Origin: Panorpa germanica
Lineage: Eukaryota > Arthropoda > Insecta > Mecoptera > Panorpidae
Direction: 5' to 3'
Length of the DNA stretch: 64,000 nt
NCBI GenBank assembly: GCA_963678705.1
Contig: OY783214.1
Span: forward strand, 14,198,001 to 14,262,000
The notes under the pieces: generated by a model
What the model was told of the DNA's origin: nothing
Seen by the model: only the letters and a program-made list of their open reading frames with translations
The model's database searches: none
Translations under genes and position numbers: made by a program
Shown: in pieces, positions 1 to 13,070 of the stretch
How the letters are laid out: each line of letters opens with the position of its first letter
How positions within the stretch are numbered: position 1 is the first letter of the stretch

Positions 1-565
1 TCAGATGTTACCTCAGAATAATGGCAAGATCGTGCGTACGATCCCTTCCCCTCCTTGTTTATACTACTAGACACTAGTCGATGCTTACCTTAAACTGACA
101 CTCTGACCAGTCTGACACTGGGTGCAATCGTTCCCTGGTAGTACACTGCCTTTTGTAATATTATATTTAGTGATTGTTTTTCCCAAGGCCACAAGGCGCG
201 ACCGTTCTATAGGATACTTACACAAGATAAGACAGAAATGTCATGGACACTTTACATATTCTTTTTCCCTTGTTACCTTAATTTATAAGAATATCTTTTA
301 ATCCAAATCTAATAAAAATAAATTGATAATAAAAAATATTTATTTTTTTCAAATATTACATTTATGATAAAACCCAGGACACTTGTTTTCAGCAACTCTG
401 TTGTAGAAAGTTTCCAAATTTTCCGAACACTGTCTTAAATAATTTATTCTTCTTGCATTTCCATATTTTCTTTTAGGACTATTACTGACCTTCATCGGGT
501 AATACAACTTCAAAAAACGGCAGTTGTTATATTAACTTGTTTTAACAATAAAGATGGACCACTTA
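1..565. other. Intergenic, no gene seen
   Basis: AT-rich sequence with no supported gene. On the minus strand it holds an AATAAA signal (plus-strand TTTATT at 343-348) about 220 bp past the stop of the 566-1159 gene, which could end that transcript. Confidence 0.5.
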
Positions 566-1159
566 TTATTCGGCCACTCCGCCGCATGTTCCACTGAGCG
601 TTGCTTGCACGAATAGAAAATTGTTAGCAATTAAATTTAACAAAATAATAAATTCTTCTTCACATCCACATTTTTCAGCCAAGTCAGCAGTTACCGATCT
701 CAGACACATACAACTGATTCCTAAAAGAACTGGGAAGTAGTCTTCGCTATTATATGAAGAGTAGATAAAAATACAGGAACTCAGTATCATTTCTAAATTG
801 CGCATGACATGGTGCTCATCAGCGAGGTCTTCTTCGATACTTTCCATCATCACGGCCACAAGTGGTATCATAGGCTTAAAGTATGGTGCGTGACACCCGA
901 AGTGCATGTCAAAATTTACACCGAGTCCAGCACAATGTATTAAATAGTACGTTTGGGCATCAAATTTAATGTCTGGTTGTTCATTTTCTATATTTGCAGC
1001 TATACTTAGTATTCCATAAGTTAAGGCGGCATGTGCTGCCAAAACAGTGAAGCTGTTGTTGCGATCGATATTTTCAATACAAAAAACTGCAGATGCACAT
1101 ACACCAATATTAAAAGTAATAATGAATATTTTTCTTCTATTTTCCTCAAAAAATGGCAT
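566..1159 (-). CDS. Unrecognised multi-pass membrane protein, single exon
   Basis: A 197-codon ORF from ATG (1159-1157) to TAA (568-566). I do not recognise the family. The protein is hydrophobic, with likely membrane segments near residues 11-28, 37-55, 122-135, 141-153 and 169-189 and a weaker one near 96-106. Between them are acidic loops (for example residues 107-116) and several Cys. The N terminus is short and charged (EENRRK). The composition is that of a real protein rather than a chance AT-rich ORF. An acceptor-like CAAAATTCAG lies directly before the ATG on the minus strand, so a 5' UTR exon or a further coding exon upstream is possible. No other exon was found between this ORF and GTF3C5. 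A young intronless retrocopy cannot be excluded. Confidence 0.55.
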   Translation of the reverse strand: MPFFEENRRKIFIITFNIGVCASAVFCIENIDRNNSFTVLAAHAALTYGILSIAANIENEQPDIKFDAQTYYLIHCAGLGVNFDMHFGCHAPYFKPMIPLVAVMMESIEEDLADEHHVMRNLEMILSSCIFIYSSYNSEDYFPVLLGISCMCLRSVTADLAEKCGCEEEFIILLNLIANNFLFVQATLSGTCGGVAE

Positions 1160-1536
1160 TCTGAATTTTGTTTGCTTAAGTCAGAGCGTTTAAGACATAT
1201 TCACTATATTTGTTGTACACTAAAAATTTGGAAAAATTTAAAGGAAACGTTACAGTCGAACACTTTTCAATTTTTTGTTTTATGTAAATTTGCACACTCG
1301 ATTTTCAACAAGCATTTGTTTTATTTTTGAAGAGTTTTATTACATAGATTTTGTTAATATAGTGAGGCCAATGTATTATCACTTCCATTCAATACCACAA
1401 ACAACCACAAGAGTAATGATTTTAGAAAACTAAGTTTTCTATTTTTTAACATCAACTTGGAAAAAATGCCCTAATTTTCTGATGTTTATTATCGGGTTTA
1501 GAGAAAACATGCAAAAAGAACAGAATCCTGTCCTCA

Positions 1537-2190
1537 TTTTTTAGTGGTCGATTTTTCAATTGTTGATTGAAATTGATGTTAATAAATGTGTATTGGCGTG
1601 TCTATTTTATTAAATATCTAAATGTTGACGGAGATATAGCAATTCAAAATTAGAATTGTAGATTTAGCGCTAGAGATGGTCGGCCATTTGTATGACGTAA
1701 ATGCATTGTATACATCAGTTATTTGTTGATTAGATCAGTGCTGTGGTAATGTTTTATAGCTGTTGGTAGTCGAAATAATCAAGTCAAGTCAAAGAATAAT
1801 AAGTTTTTATTTTATTTAACTCTGTTACGGCAGTCATAATATTGAAATTTTATTATTCCTCGAAATAGCTGTAAATAATATTTGATATATAAATACATAT
1901 AGCAGAGTTTTATGAGCTGTTAGGTTGGTAACCTGTAGACTTGTCAGAGTTCTTTCAATAAATAAAAGAGATAACAACTAGCAGTTGTGAGGTTACATGC
2001 ATTTGAAATGTTGTACAACGTGAAGCCCTTTAATAATTAAAGAGACAAAATTGTTTTGTCAAAATTTTTAATTGTTAATATCTCCTAACATATAAGGAGT
2101 TATTAAAAAAATAATTTGACATTTGAGGTTCAAATAACCCACTTTATCAATATATAGTACACTTTTATAGAAATTAAGACATAGGACATA
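1537..2190 (+). repeat. Interspersed repeat family R1, copy A
   Basis: Two blocks of this stretch recur elsewhere in the window. Positions 1537-1632 match 19962-20059 almost base for base over about 97 bp; a shared core is TTGATTGAAATTGATGTTAA. Positions 2030-2190 match 4505-4640, including AATATCTCCT, GGAGTTATTAAAAAA and ATATATAGTACA. The family is probably 0.6-0.7 kb long. No termini, coding capacity or target duplication were identified, so its class is unknown. Confidence 0.7.
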
Positions 2191-4199
2191 AGTCCATTAA
2201 CTAACAAAGTAGACAACTTAAGAAACGGTGGTAAAAACCATTTATTTTAAACCAAATATCTTTTAATTTCAAAAATAAAAAAAATTAAATTAAGTAAAAA
2301 TCAGTTGCAGTTTATACAAATTACACCATCGGTCACGGTCAATACCGTTGTTATTAACGGATTTAAAACACAACACTAACAAAAAAAAATGCAAATTCCC
2401 AAACGCATCGTCTGAGAGATTTGAGGAGAAAATTGTACTTTCTGTGAATGAATTTTGTTATTTAGTGTATTCTTGACCTTGATTGTCGATTGTCAATAAG
2501 CACTAACTCCGGCGTTGCTGCACGTACAATGGCACTGTATGAGGCACTATGAGTTGCTAATTTGCACAAACGAGCACAAAATGCGGATTTAGATAGTAAA
2601 CAATAAAAACAGCATTACATGCGCTTTGTTATTTATTATAAAATTAGTTGCCAAACATAAAATTTAATTAAAGAAATATTTTAGGTAATTATTATAAAAT
2701 TTAAATAAAAAACGAAATAGTTATATACATACGTACAGAGACGTAGAAAATTTGTCAAAGTGGAAAGGGCTGATGGTTATTTACTGTACTTTGTGATATC
2801 CAGGGTTGTCGATAAACTATGTAGCTCCATTCTCGGCACTTTATAACCCTTCTCCCCCCATGTGGACTAGTGTGTAGCTTTTACAACATCTACTGATACC
2901 TTGCAAAATATATAAAGCTATCTGAGAGAAATACAACATCAAAAAACAAATACAAAATATCATGGTTGATAATTCCTTTTAAAACTTCGAAAGATTCTCA
3001 TTGAGACGAACTTTATCAAAGTTTATGAACAAGTAATGCAGGAATATTTCAAAAATATAAAAAAAGATAAATTAAATTAAATATTAAAAAACAATACAAT
3101 ACATAGATAATAAAAATAGAGTCAGAAAAAAATAAAAGAGAACAAGGGCTCTGAATATAATGTAGTCATACTATAGAAATCATATACTATATATCACAAC
3201 TTCCTATAAATCATACCGAGTTTCTTATTTCTCATTGCAAGGTGCTTGACGAAATATTTCAATATACTCATACGTGTATTATTGTATCACTTATTATATA
3301 CATATAATTAATTGTACATTTTAATTTCTATATTCGTGGTGAACATATACCTCTGCTGGTATCGCACACTTTCTCATATGGGAACATTAAGGTCATAGGT
3401 CTTGAAATGTGCGCTACTTTATAATGTTATAAAATATACTTCACGTACTTCCATGGACGCCTGCAGATAATTTAAAAGCGGGAGCAAATCAGTCAGTTCC
3501 ATTTTCACCTGTATACAAAATGTCGAATCCGATTTTATTAACAGATCATTTGTAACAGATGCTAGTATCCCTTGTATGCATCTAACAAAATTCAGTCAAT
3601 CTATTGTAAATTTATCACACCAACGTTTTTTTAATTATCGATTGAAATAAATTTTAGAATAAGTATATAATTATATACGATTTTTTTAATGAATATTATT
3701 CATCTTCAACAATACTCGTTATATTAGTTTTTTACATTGTTTTGGTGATTCAAAAATCCACGATCCGCAGGTCTGCGTTAGGTTTAAAACCTCTGTCTTA
3801 CCATCGCTAGGTACTATCTTCGTTTATATACATTCTATTCGGGGATTGAGGGAGATAGCGTCTGTCTATTACCATTAAAGAAATATTTGTTGAAAAAGGA
3901 TAGCATATACTTTAAACATCTGTACTGAACGAAATATTATACAAGTATACAAGTGTAACGGTGAAAAATATATTTTACTTGTCTAACGCATCTCGTTTCT
4001 CTCTCACTTTGGAATAAATGAGATGAAAGTGAACTTAAAAAAAATATATCCATGTGGGAAAGAAACAGAAATACTTAATGAATGATGTTGGAAAAAGAAA
4101 GAATACTAGAAAGAATAACTAACACAAAATCTGTGACAGGTAGAGAACTTGTAAAGCGTTAGAATAGAATTGTACGAGTGACTCGAACTTCACCAAATA

Positions 4200-4640
4200 G
4201 GGCACTTCACCAAATTGTTTACTGGGAAGCGTTTTTATTATTTTAAATATCCAAAAGCTGACGAAGTTATAGCTATATCAAATTTTTTTAATTTATAATT
4301 TCAGTTTTTCAGCATGTTTTAAATAAGCATCGAGATTATTTTTCTTTTTCGCAATCTTCGTAATATAATACCTGATGAGATACACAACACAGCTGTTAGT
4401 AGTAAATGACGTCTCACACACACTCTCCTCTATGCGTCTCTGTTTTATAAAAGAGATAGCAAATAGTCGAATGTGACGTACCATCTATTGGAATTATCTA
4501 TAACGTTGAATCATTTAATAATTAAAAAACAATATGACTTTTTTAATCGTTAATATCTCCTTAGATTTAGGGAGTTATTAAAAAATAACTGGACATTTAT
4601 TAATATATAGTACATTTTTATAGAAATTAAGTCATGGTTT
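4200..4640 (+). repeat. Interspersed repeat family R1, copy B
   Basis: Positions 4225-4410 match 22230-22425; shared pieces include TGACGAAGTTATAG, CGAGATTATTTTTCTTTTTC and CAGCTGTTAGTAGTAAAT. Positions 4505-4640 match 2030-2190. This copy links the left part (seen in copies A and D), the middle (copy E) and the right part (copy A) of one family, and so shows their order. Confidence 0.7.
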
Positions 4641-6109
4641 ACAAAACCATTGCCTCCTCCTGCGTACGCCCTGTACAGGAACATATTAACATTTGAACTG
4701 GTCGAGAATGTACTAAACGAAACGAAACGAAATGTCGTAAATCGCTGTTACATTTTAATATTTTGTAACATTCTGTGTCCCGGATTCCTTACAAATCATA
4801 CAAATTATGTTATACAAATTGAACCCAGCTTGAACTCAAAGTTACTAACAGTCATAAAAAACAAAATGCCATCGAAATACTATTTCTTGTAACAGGAATA
4901 AACAATTATAGTCTTACTTTGTCTGATTTAAATTCATTCAAACTTTGCATTAAATATGCTATGTTTTTTTTTAATTTAATTTATTTAACGTCTGCCTATT
5001 TTCAATACTAAGTCCTATCACCGATGACATCGTCGAAATCTATTTCTAATCCCTACCCTAGAATAGAGTTCTTCAAATACTCTTATCAATTATAATTCTT
5101 ATTATTTATAAAGAAATGAATTTTGAAATTTAATGTATTCTTGTGGTAATTTTATTATTATTTGTTACACTCTACTTACGCAGACAATACCCGTTACGCC
5201 ACATTTATTACATCTTGACATTTTGCCGTTATTTATTTAAAATATCAATGAAACAATTTATAATAATTAATTTAATTTATAAAAATAATAAAACTTGATT
5301 TAATGGTGATTATTTATATATTGCTAAATCAACATAAAAACTTTCATTTCATATTTTAATTTTATGAATAAACTGCGTGTACATCAAGATTGAAATTTAT
5401 TTTATGCAATATATATTTTATTACTTCCCTAAATGAAGTAAGAAAACAATAACTTACAAATATATAATAACAATATATCTTATATAAAAAATGTCGTCCT
5501 ATTTAGATAAAAAATACATATCCAATAAATGATATACTCGTACATTCACTTCGAAGTCGTATAGATTTAAAGCAGATGAAACAAAAGAAGGAAAGTTCGC
5601 TCCTATATCTTTGATATCAAACACATTTGATTTACATATGGTCAAAATATTATATGGCATTAATCTATTACTGGTTTGTTCTTTTGCTCTGTTTTAAGCT
5701 ATGTCGCTCAGAGGCGTGTCTCGCTTTCAACCAATTACATTATATGTACCTTTCCTTTTATTGTATCTTTTAGTTGTATTAATTATTTAAACTTTCAAGG
5801 TTCTTTTATGATTGTAAAAGTTTAATCAAACATATAAACTACTCACGGCACAGAGCGGAGAATGATTTGGCAAATAATAGGGTTGGAGCAGTGACGTATC
5901 ATCAATGGAGCGACTGGAGGAGTCACTACGGAAATAGTCTTTGGGACGCCATATCGTTGCAACATAATCCAGATGCAAATAACTTCAAGATTTATGCAAT
6001 AGTGACCAGAAAAAATAATATACAGAACGAGAAAAAATCAAAGCATCGCATGGTTATCTCTCTTTAATCTTCGTGTCCTTTTACATTTAAATTGCAAATA
6101 TCTTTTGTA

Positions 6110-6200
6110 GATCGTGACTAATTTAAAAATAATTGGACAGCTGAGGTTCTGGTAGATAAGTATATCAATAATATTATAGAATTTAAGCCTAAGTTACTAA
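6110..6200 (+). repeat. Possible diverged fragment of repeat family R1
   Basis: It resembles the right part of copy A: an AAAATAATT-GGACA block, then TGAGGTTC, TATCAATA and TAGAA-TTAAG in the same order and similar spacing. Divergence is higher than in the other copies. Confidence 0.35.
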
Positions 6201-6494
6201 AAACAATTGCAGTATCTGTAACACTTAAATGCCAAGGATATATCTAATTAATTTTAAAAGAAAAGGGTATACATTTAATAACTATATTCAAAACTGTAAA
6301 ACGCCAAGTCTGCTTTGAAGGTTGTGATCTACTATACAACTAAAAGTATTTAGAATATTACTTTAATAACATACTGTCGAAATGAATAGTGTAACTTTTA
6401 CGACTGTAGTAAACTATCGTTCGTTAAATGTGAGCCGCAAATGTTGTAATAATCGCAACAATCTAAAAGTTACGAAATTTCAGAACACCCACAA

Positions 6495-6500
6495 TTTATT
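6495..6500 (-). terminator. Candidate GTF3C5 poly(A) signal
   Basis: AATAAA on the minus strand about 170 bp past the GTF3C5 stop codon. Confidence 0.45.
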
Positions 6501-6672
6501 CAATCCTAGTTCGAAATGGAAATTTTTCTAATTTCATTCAACAATTTTATATATATATATAATAAAGTCATCGACTTACGACCGAGAAGCAAATTCAGGA
6601 AAATATTTAATATAAGATAATTACGTTACGTTAAGATAGTTCATAACTATCTATTTTACATAACTAAATATT

Positions 6673-8618
6673 TTAATTATCTTCTTCTTCCCAATTAGAA
6701 TCATTTCCAGATTCACATGCCTTAAACAAATAATACAATATGTGAAGAGTAATTCATATTTTTATAAATATATGTATTAATGCAAAAAACTTACTTCATC
6801 AGCATCTTCGATTTCTTCAGCAATTGCATTGGCACGTTGTGTTGCTTTATTGTTTTCTAATAATTTTAATTTCGTTGATGTTTTTTGTAATTCCTCTTGA
6901 ACTAATTGATGTATAATTTCGCGGCATTGATCATCAAATCCAGGAGGTAACCATCCATTTTTTGAATCAACTTGTGCTCCTGGCATTGGAATAGGTAAAC
7001 TCTCCAACATTTTCTCTATTTTATCGACTTTTAGATCACAATACTGTGTTATGTAAAGAAATAATTATAATTATCAATTACACATTTCATTTTACTTATA
7101 TAATCAATGTTCATTTACCTGATAAAACATTTGTCTTGATATTGGAAGCATACCAGGCCTAAATATGTAACAATTTTCTGAGAGTTTAGCTTTGGTTACC
7201 GTATTTTGATTGCTAGATTGCCGCGAATTTACAACATCTTTTGTAATTACTGCAGTTCTTGGTTTGCATGATGGACTCGATTTGTACGGCAAAACATAAT
7301 TTGTATAACTTCGTTTTGGCTTAACCATTGTTTTAAGTCCTCCTATAAAATAATAAGTTTTAAATAATCGTGAGGATGATCTATGTAATGAACACGTAGT
7401 TACATCTTACCACTTGTTTTAAGTCTATAGTCAAGTGTTTGATATTTCCTTGACGTATAGTCTGCTCTCGGATCATACCCAAATCTGACCCACATGGATC
7501 TCCATGGTCCAGTGGTAAAATAATATGCTACAGAGGGTATCAAATATTTTAATTGATCTGGTGTAAATTTTGTTGCAAAAAGAAGCGCACTTTTAGACCA
7601 AATGGGACGATTTTCAAAAAGCTACAATGTTTAAAATAAAATAAATAATTATTTGTTTTTACATACATAATGCTTAACAATTTTATATATAATAACCTGC
7701 TTTATTAAGTTAAAAGGTCGACCAATCAAAAACTTAAGGTGTAATAAATTCATAGATGTTTTATTAGCAGCAACTGGTGCTTCATCCATTTTGCTAAATT
7801 CTATAAATACTGCATGTCCAGATCTTCGCCTCCTGGTACGGCCTATGACATTATATGGAACTTTCGGATCTTCTGCGTCAGTACCTAGTGGAACGTTCTG
7901 TTGACTGTCAATTCTTGAAAACGTAGCTGGAGTAAGAAAGTAGGGCGCATCTGAACTGCAGATATTATTTGGCATGTTAACTATGGCAAATTATTTAAGA
8001 AATCATTAATAACCTATACTTACGCAATCCATGAAGATGATGGCAATCCTTTTGGAACTAAATCATCATAAATGCATTTTGTTTTACCTTCTTTATCTTT
8101 ATCAATAGGTAAATATTGGAAATCGCATAAAGCTAAAAGTAACGAAAAACATATATACACCTGTATAAGAAAAGTGAACAAAATTAGCATAACTTCAGCG
8201 GAAATCTTTCCTTACCTGAAAATTTATAAATAGTATGAACACGACCCATTACTTCTTTTGAAACAACTCGAACATCGTTACTGTCACCTTTGGGTTCTTT
8301 TCGCCTACGAATTTTAATCTTTAGTACAAGAGCCATTGTTTTATATTTATCTCCACATGTTGGTTTGCAATAAATGTCATTAGGACGAAATCTTAATTCT
8401 AATCGACGATTCCTCGTTGAATATACCTGCAATATATAACAATATATATTTAGGAATTACAGATAAATGACACCAGAATTATTTTTAAGAAATATACACA
8501 CTGTCGATATGTCTTTAATTCCACCTAGGGTTCTTAGCATATTATCAACATTTTGCACAATTCCAGGATATTCAACACAGACTAAACTTCTAAATAGATC
8601 TGTTTTTGTTGTTGCCAT
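6673..8618 (-). CDS. GTF3C5: TFIIIC subunit 5 (TFIIIC63 / Tau95 family), 8 exons
   Basis: Encodes a subunit of TFIIIC, the nuclear factor that binds the A and B boxes of tRNA-type promoters and recruits TFIIIB and RNA polymerase III. Exons, 5' to 3': 8618-8502, 8426-8216, 8132-8024, 7955-7697, 7621-7411, 7342-7119, 7043-6795, 6720-6673. All introns are GT-AG and the joined frame is 475 aa (human about 519). Family marks: an N-terminal block with CVEYPG and NVDNMLRTLGG (residues 14-34), LELRFRPND (48-56), a conserved central GPWRSMWVRFGYDPR from residue 270, and the acidic tail WEEEDN at the C terminus, typical of the family. The N-terminal part corresponds to the region that dimerises with the partner subunit, the centre to the DNA-binding domain. 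The start is the first ATG and opens straight into the conserved block. FBXW5 starts 1.2 kb away on the other strand. Confidence 0.93.
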
Positions 8619-9843
8619 TTTAACATATATTTGTAAATAAATAAAGATGTAAGAATTATTTTAGGTTAAGTAAACTAAGAGTGTGAACTGGTGTGAACAA
8701 CAGTAAAAGAATATAAACATAGAGAATATAAACTGGTATAAACCAGAGATATATATAAACTGGTTAAAGCAAAAACTAGTTGTTTAAAGGATCATAATAT
8801 AATAATAATTTGTGAGAACTATATGTTTTTGCATTTTGATAATGCCTTAAATTAATCAATAACACAAATATTGAAATTGTTAAAAACGCTGTTACAATAA
8901 GTCTAATAATAACAGCAGACAACGCAGTAACAACTTTTCTTCGTTGTCCTAGAATGCCGTGGGCATATCATAATTCCGAGTATATTTGGAAGACTTCTTT
9001 TGTGCGTATTACACATTTAAAAATTTTGAATAATTAAAATTTTTATATTAAGTTTGGGTTTTTATTGACTCAATGAAGCTAATCAATTTCCAATCAATTT
9101 CAATCAGTAACCATCATTATTTGGAAATAATCACTGTTTTTGTATTTTAAATATTAAAATATTTTGTTTCTTAAAATTTGAAATCGGTTTAATTTTGAAT
9201 GTACATTTATTTCTTTTTTTAAATAATTGCTACGGGCAAAATTATTAATTACTATAGGAAATATCATCATTTTATATAAATTATTTCAAATTTGGAATAT
9301 TTTACATCAGTTTGGCGTAAATGTGTAGTTAAACGCATTAGTGACCGAAAGAAATTCAAATAGTAATAATTAAAAAGGAATAAATTGTAACATTATCTAT
9401 AATTAAATTTACAATTAAGATCGACAAATTTTCCTACTACTACGCACTATGATGTTCAAAAGATATGCGCAAAAGTTGTTTTTTTATTTATATAAAAGCA
9501 CAGTGTAAGCTGGTATTGGCAGAGTAATTCAACCAAAGTGGCAGTGATTTTATCAGTATTTTGTAATAAATGTAAATAAATCTATTTATTATATAAGTAA
9601 ATGAATATATTCTGGTGGTTTAATAGTTAATATAGTTCAATTATTTTGGTTAAGATTATAAATGTGTTTCAGTTGAAAGCTGTGAAATATCGATCTTAAA
9701 ATTCGTAACTATTCAAAGGTCAGTAGGGATAAATTAAGAAAATGACAGAAATCAGCTGTTTCAGATACAGCCCTAAAATTCAGCATTGTTGATTTCCATA
9801 ATTTAAAAATATAGTCATATTTTAAAGAGTGAAAGTTGTCAAA
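8619..9843. promoter_or_regulatory. Divergent intergenic region GTF3C5 / FBXW5
   Basis: The 1.2 kb between the two start codons must hold both promoters and 5' UTRs. It is AT-rich without a clear TATA box or CpG-rich core. A short direct repeat of AATATAAAC/TATAAACTGG units lies at about 8707-8764, just upstream of the GTF3C5 ATG. Nothing else was recognised. Confidence 0.5.
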
Positions 9844-12800
9844 ATGGAATATGAATGCGACATTAGTTGGAGTTATATTTCTGATACAATTTTGTTGGAG
9901 ATATTTCAATTTTTACCTGCCAAAACATTAATAACTGCAAGTTTAGTCTGCAAGTCCTGGTACAGAGTAAGCAGAGATGATTTTTTATGGAGAGATTTAT
10001 TTCATCAAGACTATAAAGTGCAAGCAAAAATTGGGATAATGCCAGGTGCGCACTTTTATAAAAATAAATTGCTTTAGAATTGTGCCAGGAAATGATCCTA
10101 TTTTGTATTTTTTTTCAACATCTGTTTTTACTTTACAGGCGCAGCATCATGGTTTAATGAGTACAAACGTTTAACATATCACGTTCCTTTAGTCAACACG
10201 GAAGAACTTCGTGATCATTGTCATCAGGTCCTTCATGTTAGCTTTTCCAGTAATGGAAAAATGTTTGCTACCTGTTCTAAAGATGGATATATACTGGTAT
10301 ATGTTTATCTCAGTTGAAATATTACTCAAATACAACATTAAAATATTCACCCTTGATCTATATATATGCTTTTATACTTGCCCAAATATGGCGTCTCATT
10401 GCAAGTATATAATGCTATATGGTAACTTTCAAGTATGTTTAGTAATAATTTTATCAACAAGATAAGCTGAATAAATAAAAAACTACCTTGTAATATCATA
10501 CATGCATTGGCTTGATTTACGTTTGTAAGTATAGCAAAAGTACTAAATGCATTACAACGCTAACACTTATTTAAGATATAATACATTGGAATATTCAGAT
10601 TTTAAATACAATTAATATCTTTTATACAATTATTGATTGTGCCCCACTAAACACAAAATATGAGTGTGATCTTTAATTCATGTAATACTTTACTTAAACG
10701 AAACTTGGTAATATTTAATTCAAAAAGGGTTACTTTTATGACTTTAAAAATATTTTATAATCTTTCAAAAGGTCTTCTTAAGATTTTTAATCCTTGATAA
10801 GGTCTTCAATAAGTTTTATTATTTTATTAAACCCAAAAAGGTTCATTCTATGGTGGGAATAACAATAAATTGGGCACAACTTTTATTGTACAACTTTTTA
10901 ATTAATTTATCATTTTATCAGGTTTGGAATTCTACATATCCTTCGTCAATTCGGTACCAATATGATATGAAAACTTTCAATTGGAAATATACCCAATTTT
11001 CACAATTTAACGAAAGCAACAGTCTATTACTAGTTTCAGGTGTTCATTTTGGAACTCCACATAGTACGTCTGGAGAAATAGCAGTTTTTAGTTTACAAGG
11101 TAAAATTAATTTTAATATTCTGTTATATTAATTTAATAAATTTATTAAAATATTATTCTTACATCAGATGGGTTTGCTCTTCAATGCCGCGTAGGAAATA
11201 AACCTTATGATATCTTTGGAACATGGTTCAGTGATGAACATCTTCTATCTGGAGATTTACATTGGTTGGGTCACCATGTAAGCACATCTGTATTATGGCT
11301 TAATAAAGCTAATCAAGAGGCTAGTTCTGAGCGAGTGCCAATCATGTATCAGATGTACAAATTCTATAACATGAACGCAAGCTCAATACGAGCAGTAATG
11401 ATTGCAAACTGCAGGTTTGTTTAAAAGAATTACAATTATTAATTGAACAACAATTTATTTAAATGTTAAATCATTTACAGAGCAGGGGAAATTGAACCTC
11501 AAAAAGATGACTTAGTTGAGGCAGCTGATCATGCTAGTGGTGATCGAAAGGAAAAGGGGAATCCGTTATCGTACCCTGATGTTCATATGCCATCAACATC
11601 ACAATATCGACAATCAGGTAGTAGGTTTTCCTCTTTCTTTGTAAAAAAATGTTTTCCAATAATTATTTTGTTAAACATTTATATTAGATATATCTAAGAA
11701 ATCACCGCCATATGTAAGACTCACGGAAAAATATGATTATGCCACCCCAATTCACTACAATGACGAATATAGAAAAAGGGAAGCAGAAGAACCCGAGGGC
11801 AAAGTAAACGACGTACGACGATATTTATTAATTTAATCTAAACCAAAATATATTTTTAATTTTATTTGATTTTCTAGATGGAGTATGGTAGAGACATAAG
11901 TTGTAGTTCATCTGACGATAGTAGTTCGTTTGAGTTAAAAAATAGAATTAGTTCGAAAACTGCTAAAGGTGTTCAATGGTCAGAACTACCTAATGAGAAT
12001 AACGTTGATGTCGCTCACTCTTCCAGTAGTTCTTTATTTGATAGTACCGATGAACTTGAAAATTTAAGTAATAGTTTGGAAGAAGGTAATTCTGACGATA
12101 CTGATACCAGCGCTGATGATTTGTTGAATTTTGAGAAGATTTTGATATTTACAACAGGATCCAAAACATATACTCCTCATCAAATTGGTAATTATTATAT
12201 TATAATGATGTTTATTGGAAATATTTTTAAAATTGGAATTTATTATCTTATTAGGATTTAAAAGAGTCAAGCACATGCTATTCCCTCGAAGATTAGACCC
12301 GGGACCTTCTATAAAAGAAAGGTTAGCACTTAGAGAGAGAGAAAGAGAACTACAAAATGCAAATCAACCAGCCCCGGAACTAAATTATCAAGACTATGAA
12401 TCTGTCCAAGATAAATTTGATAAAGTAGACAATTTAATAGATTTGCACGGTCACATAATAGGAATGGGTTTATCTCCGGATCATAGGTACGTTATCCTAA
12501 CATTTAATATTCAAATGAAACGTATTTCGCACATTAGTTTTACGTAACATTTACAGATATCTTTACGTGAATAGTCGACCTTGGCCAGAAGGATATCGAA
12601 TCACAGATCCGTTGCATCCCCCACCTATAGCTCAAGAAATTGATATACATGTCATAGACTTAACAACTTTGAAACAAGTTGGTACAATGCTCAGAGCACA
12701 TAAGGCTTATACACCAAATACGGAATGCTTTTTTATTTTCCTAGATGTATGCAAGGAGTACGTAGCAAGGTGAACTTCTTATTTTTAACCAAATTTATAA

Positions 12801-13070
12801 CTATTAAATATGTTTAATAAATATATATTATCTTACAGTGGAGCTGAAGATAAACACGGGTATCTTTGGGATAGACATTATGGTATATGTCTCGCAAAAT
12901 TTCCACATAAGGATGTTGTGAATTCGGTAGCTTTTAATCCAAAGGATCCAGAAATGTTAGTAACAACAAGTGACGATTATAAAGTTAAGATATGGAGGAG
13001 TTTACATAAAGCAAAAAAACTCAATGTTCAAAATGCACCTAGAGGAATTGATGTTAGAACGAAAAAATAA
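9844..13070 (+). CDS. FBXW5: F-box/WD-repeat protein 5, 10 exons
   Basis: Substrate adaptor of cullin-RING ubiquitin ligases; in vertebrates FBXW5 works with SKP1-CUL1 and with DDB1-CUL4. Exons: 9844-10045, 10139-10296, 10922-11099, 11168-11414, 11481-11617, 11688-11812, 11878-12187, 12255-12486, 12557-12769, 12839-13070. All are GT-AG and the frame is continuous, giving 677 aa. The F-box covers residues about 8-55 (SDTILLEIFQFLP, then LVCKSW). WD repeats follow (LHVSFSSNGKMFATCSKDG in exon 2), and the highly conserved C-terminal block runs from LRAHKAYTP through ECFFIFLDV and GAEDKHGYLWDRHYG to the end. WDR at 611-613 is a WDxR-type DDB1-contact motif. Human FBXW5 is 566 aa; much of the extra length is a Ser/Asp/Glu-rich stretch in exon 7 (residues about 350-452), probably disordered. 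The ATG at 9844 is used because it leads directly into the F-box. Confidence 0.93.

Larger units (their letters stand above)
1160..6672. other. Gene-free interval with interspersed repeats
   Basis: No supported gene in 5.5 kb. It contains two large pieces of one interspersed repeat family (1537-2190 and 4200-4640) and a weaker third (6110-6200), listed separately. The remainder is plain AT-rich sequence. A 66-codon ORF at 5867-6067 has no recognisable domain. Confidence 0.5.

Noticed and set aside
5867..6067. 66-codon ORF with QWSDWRSHYGNSLWDAI
   Set aside because: Protein-like for about 30 residues, but starts without a context and matches no family I know; too weak to call.
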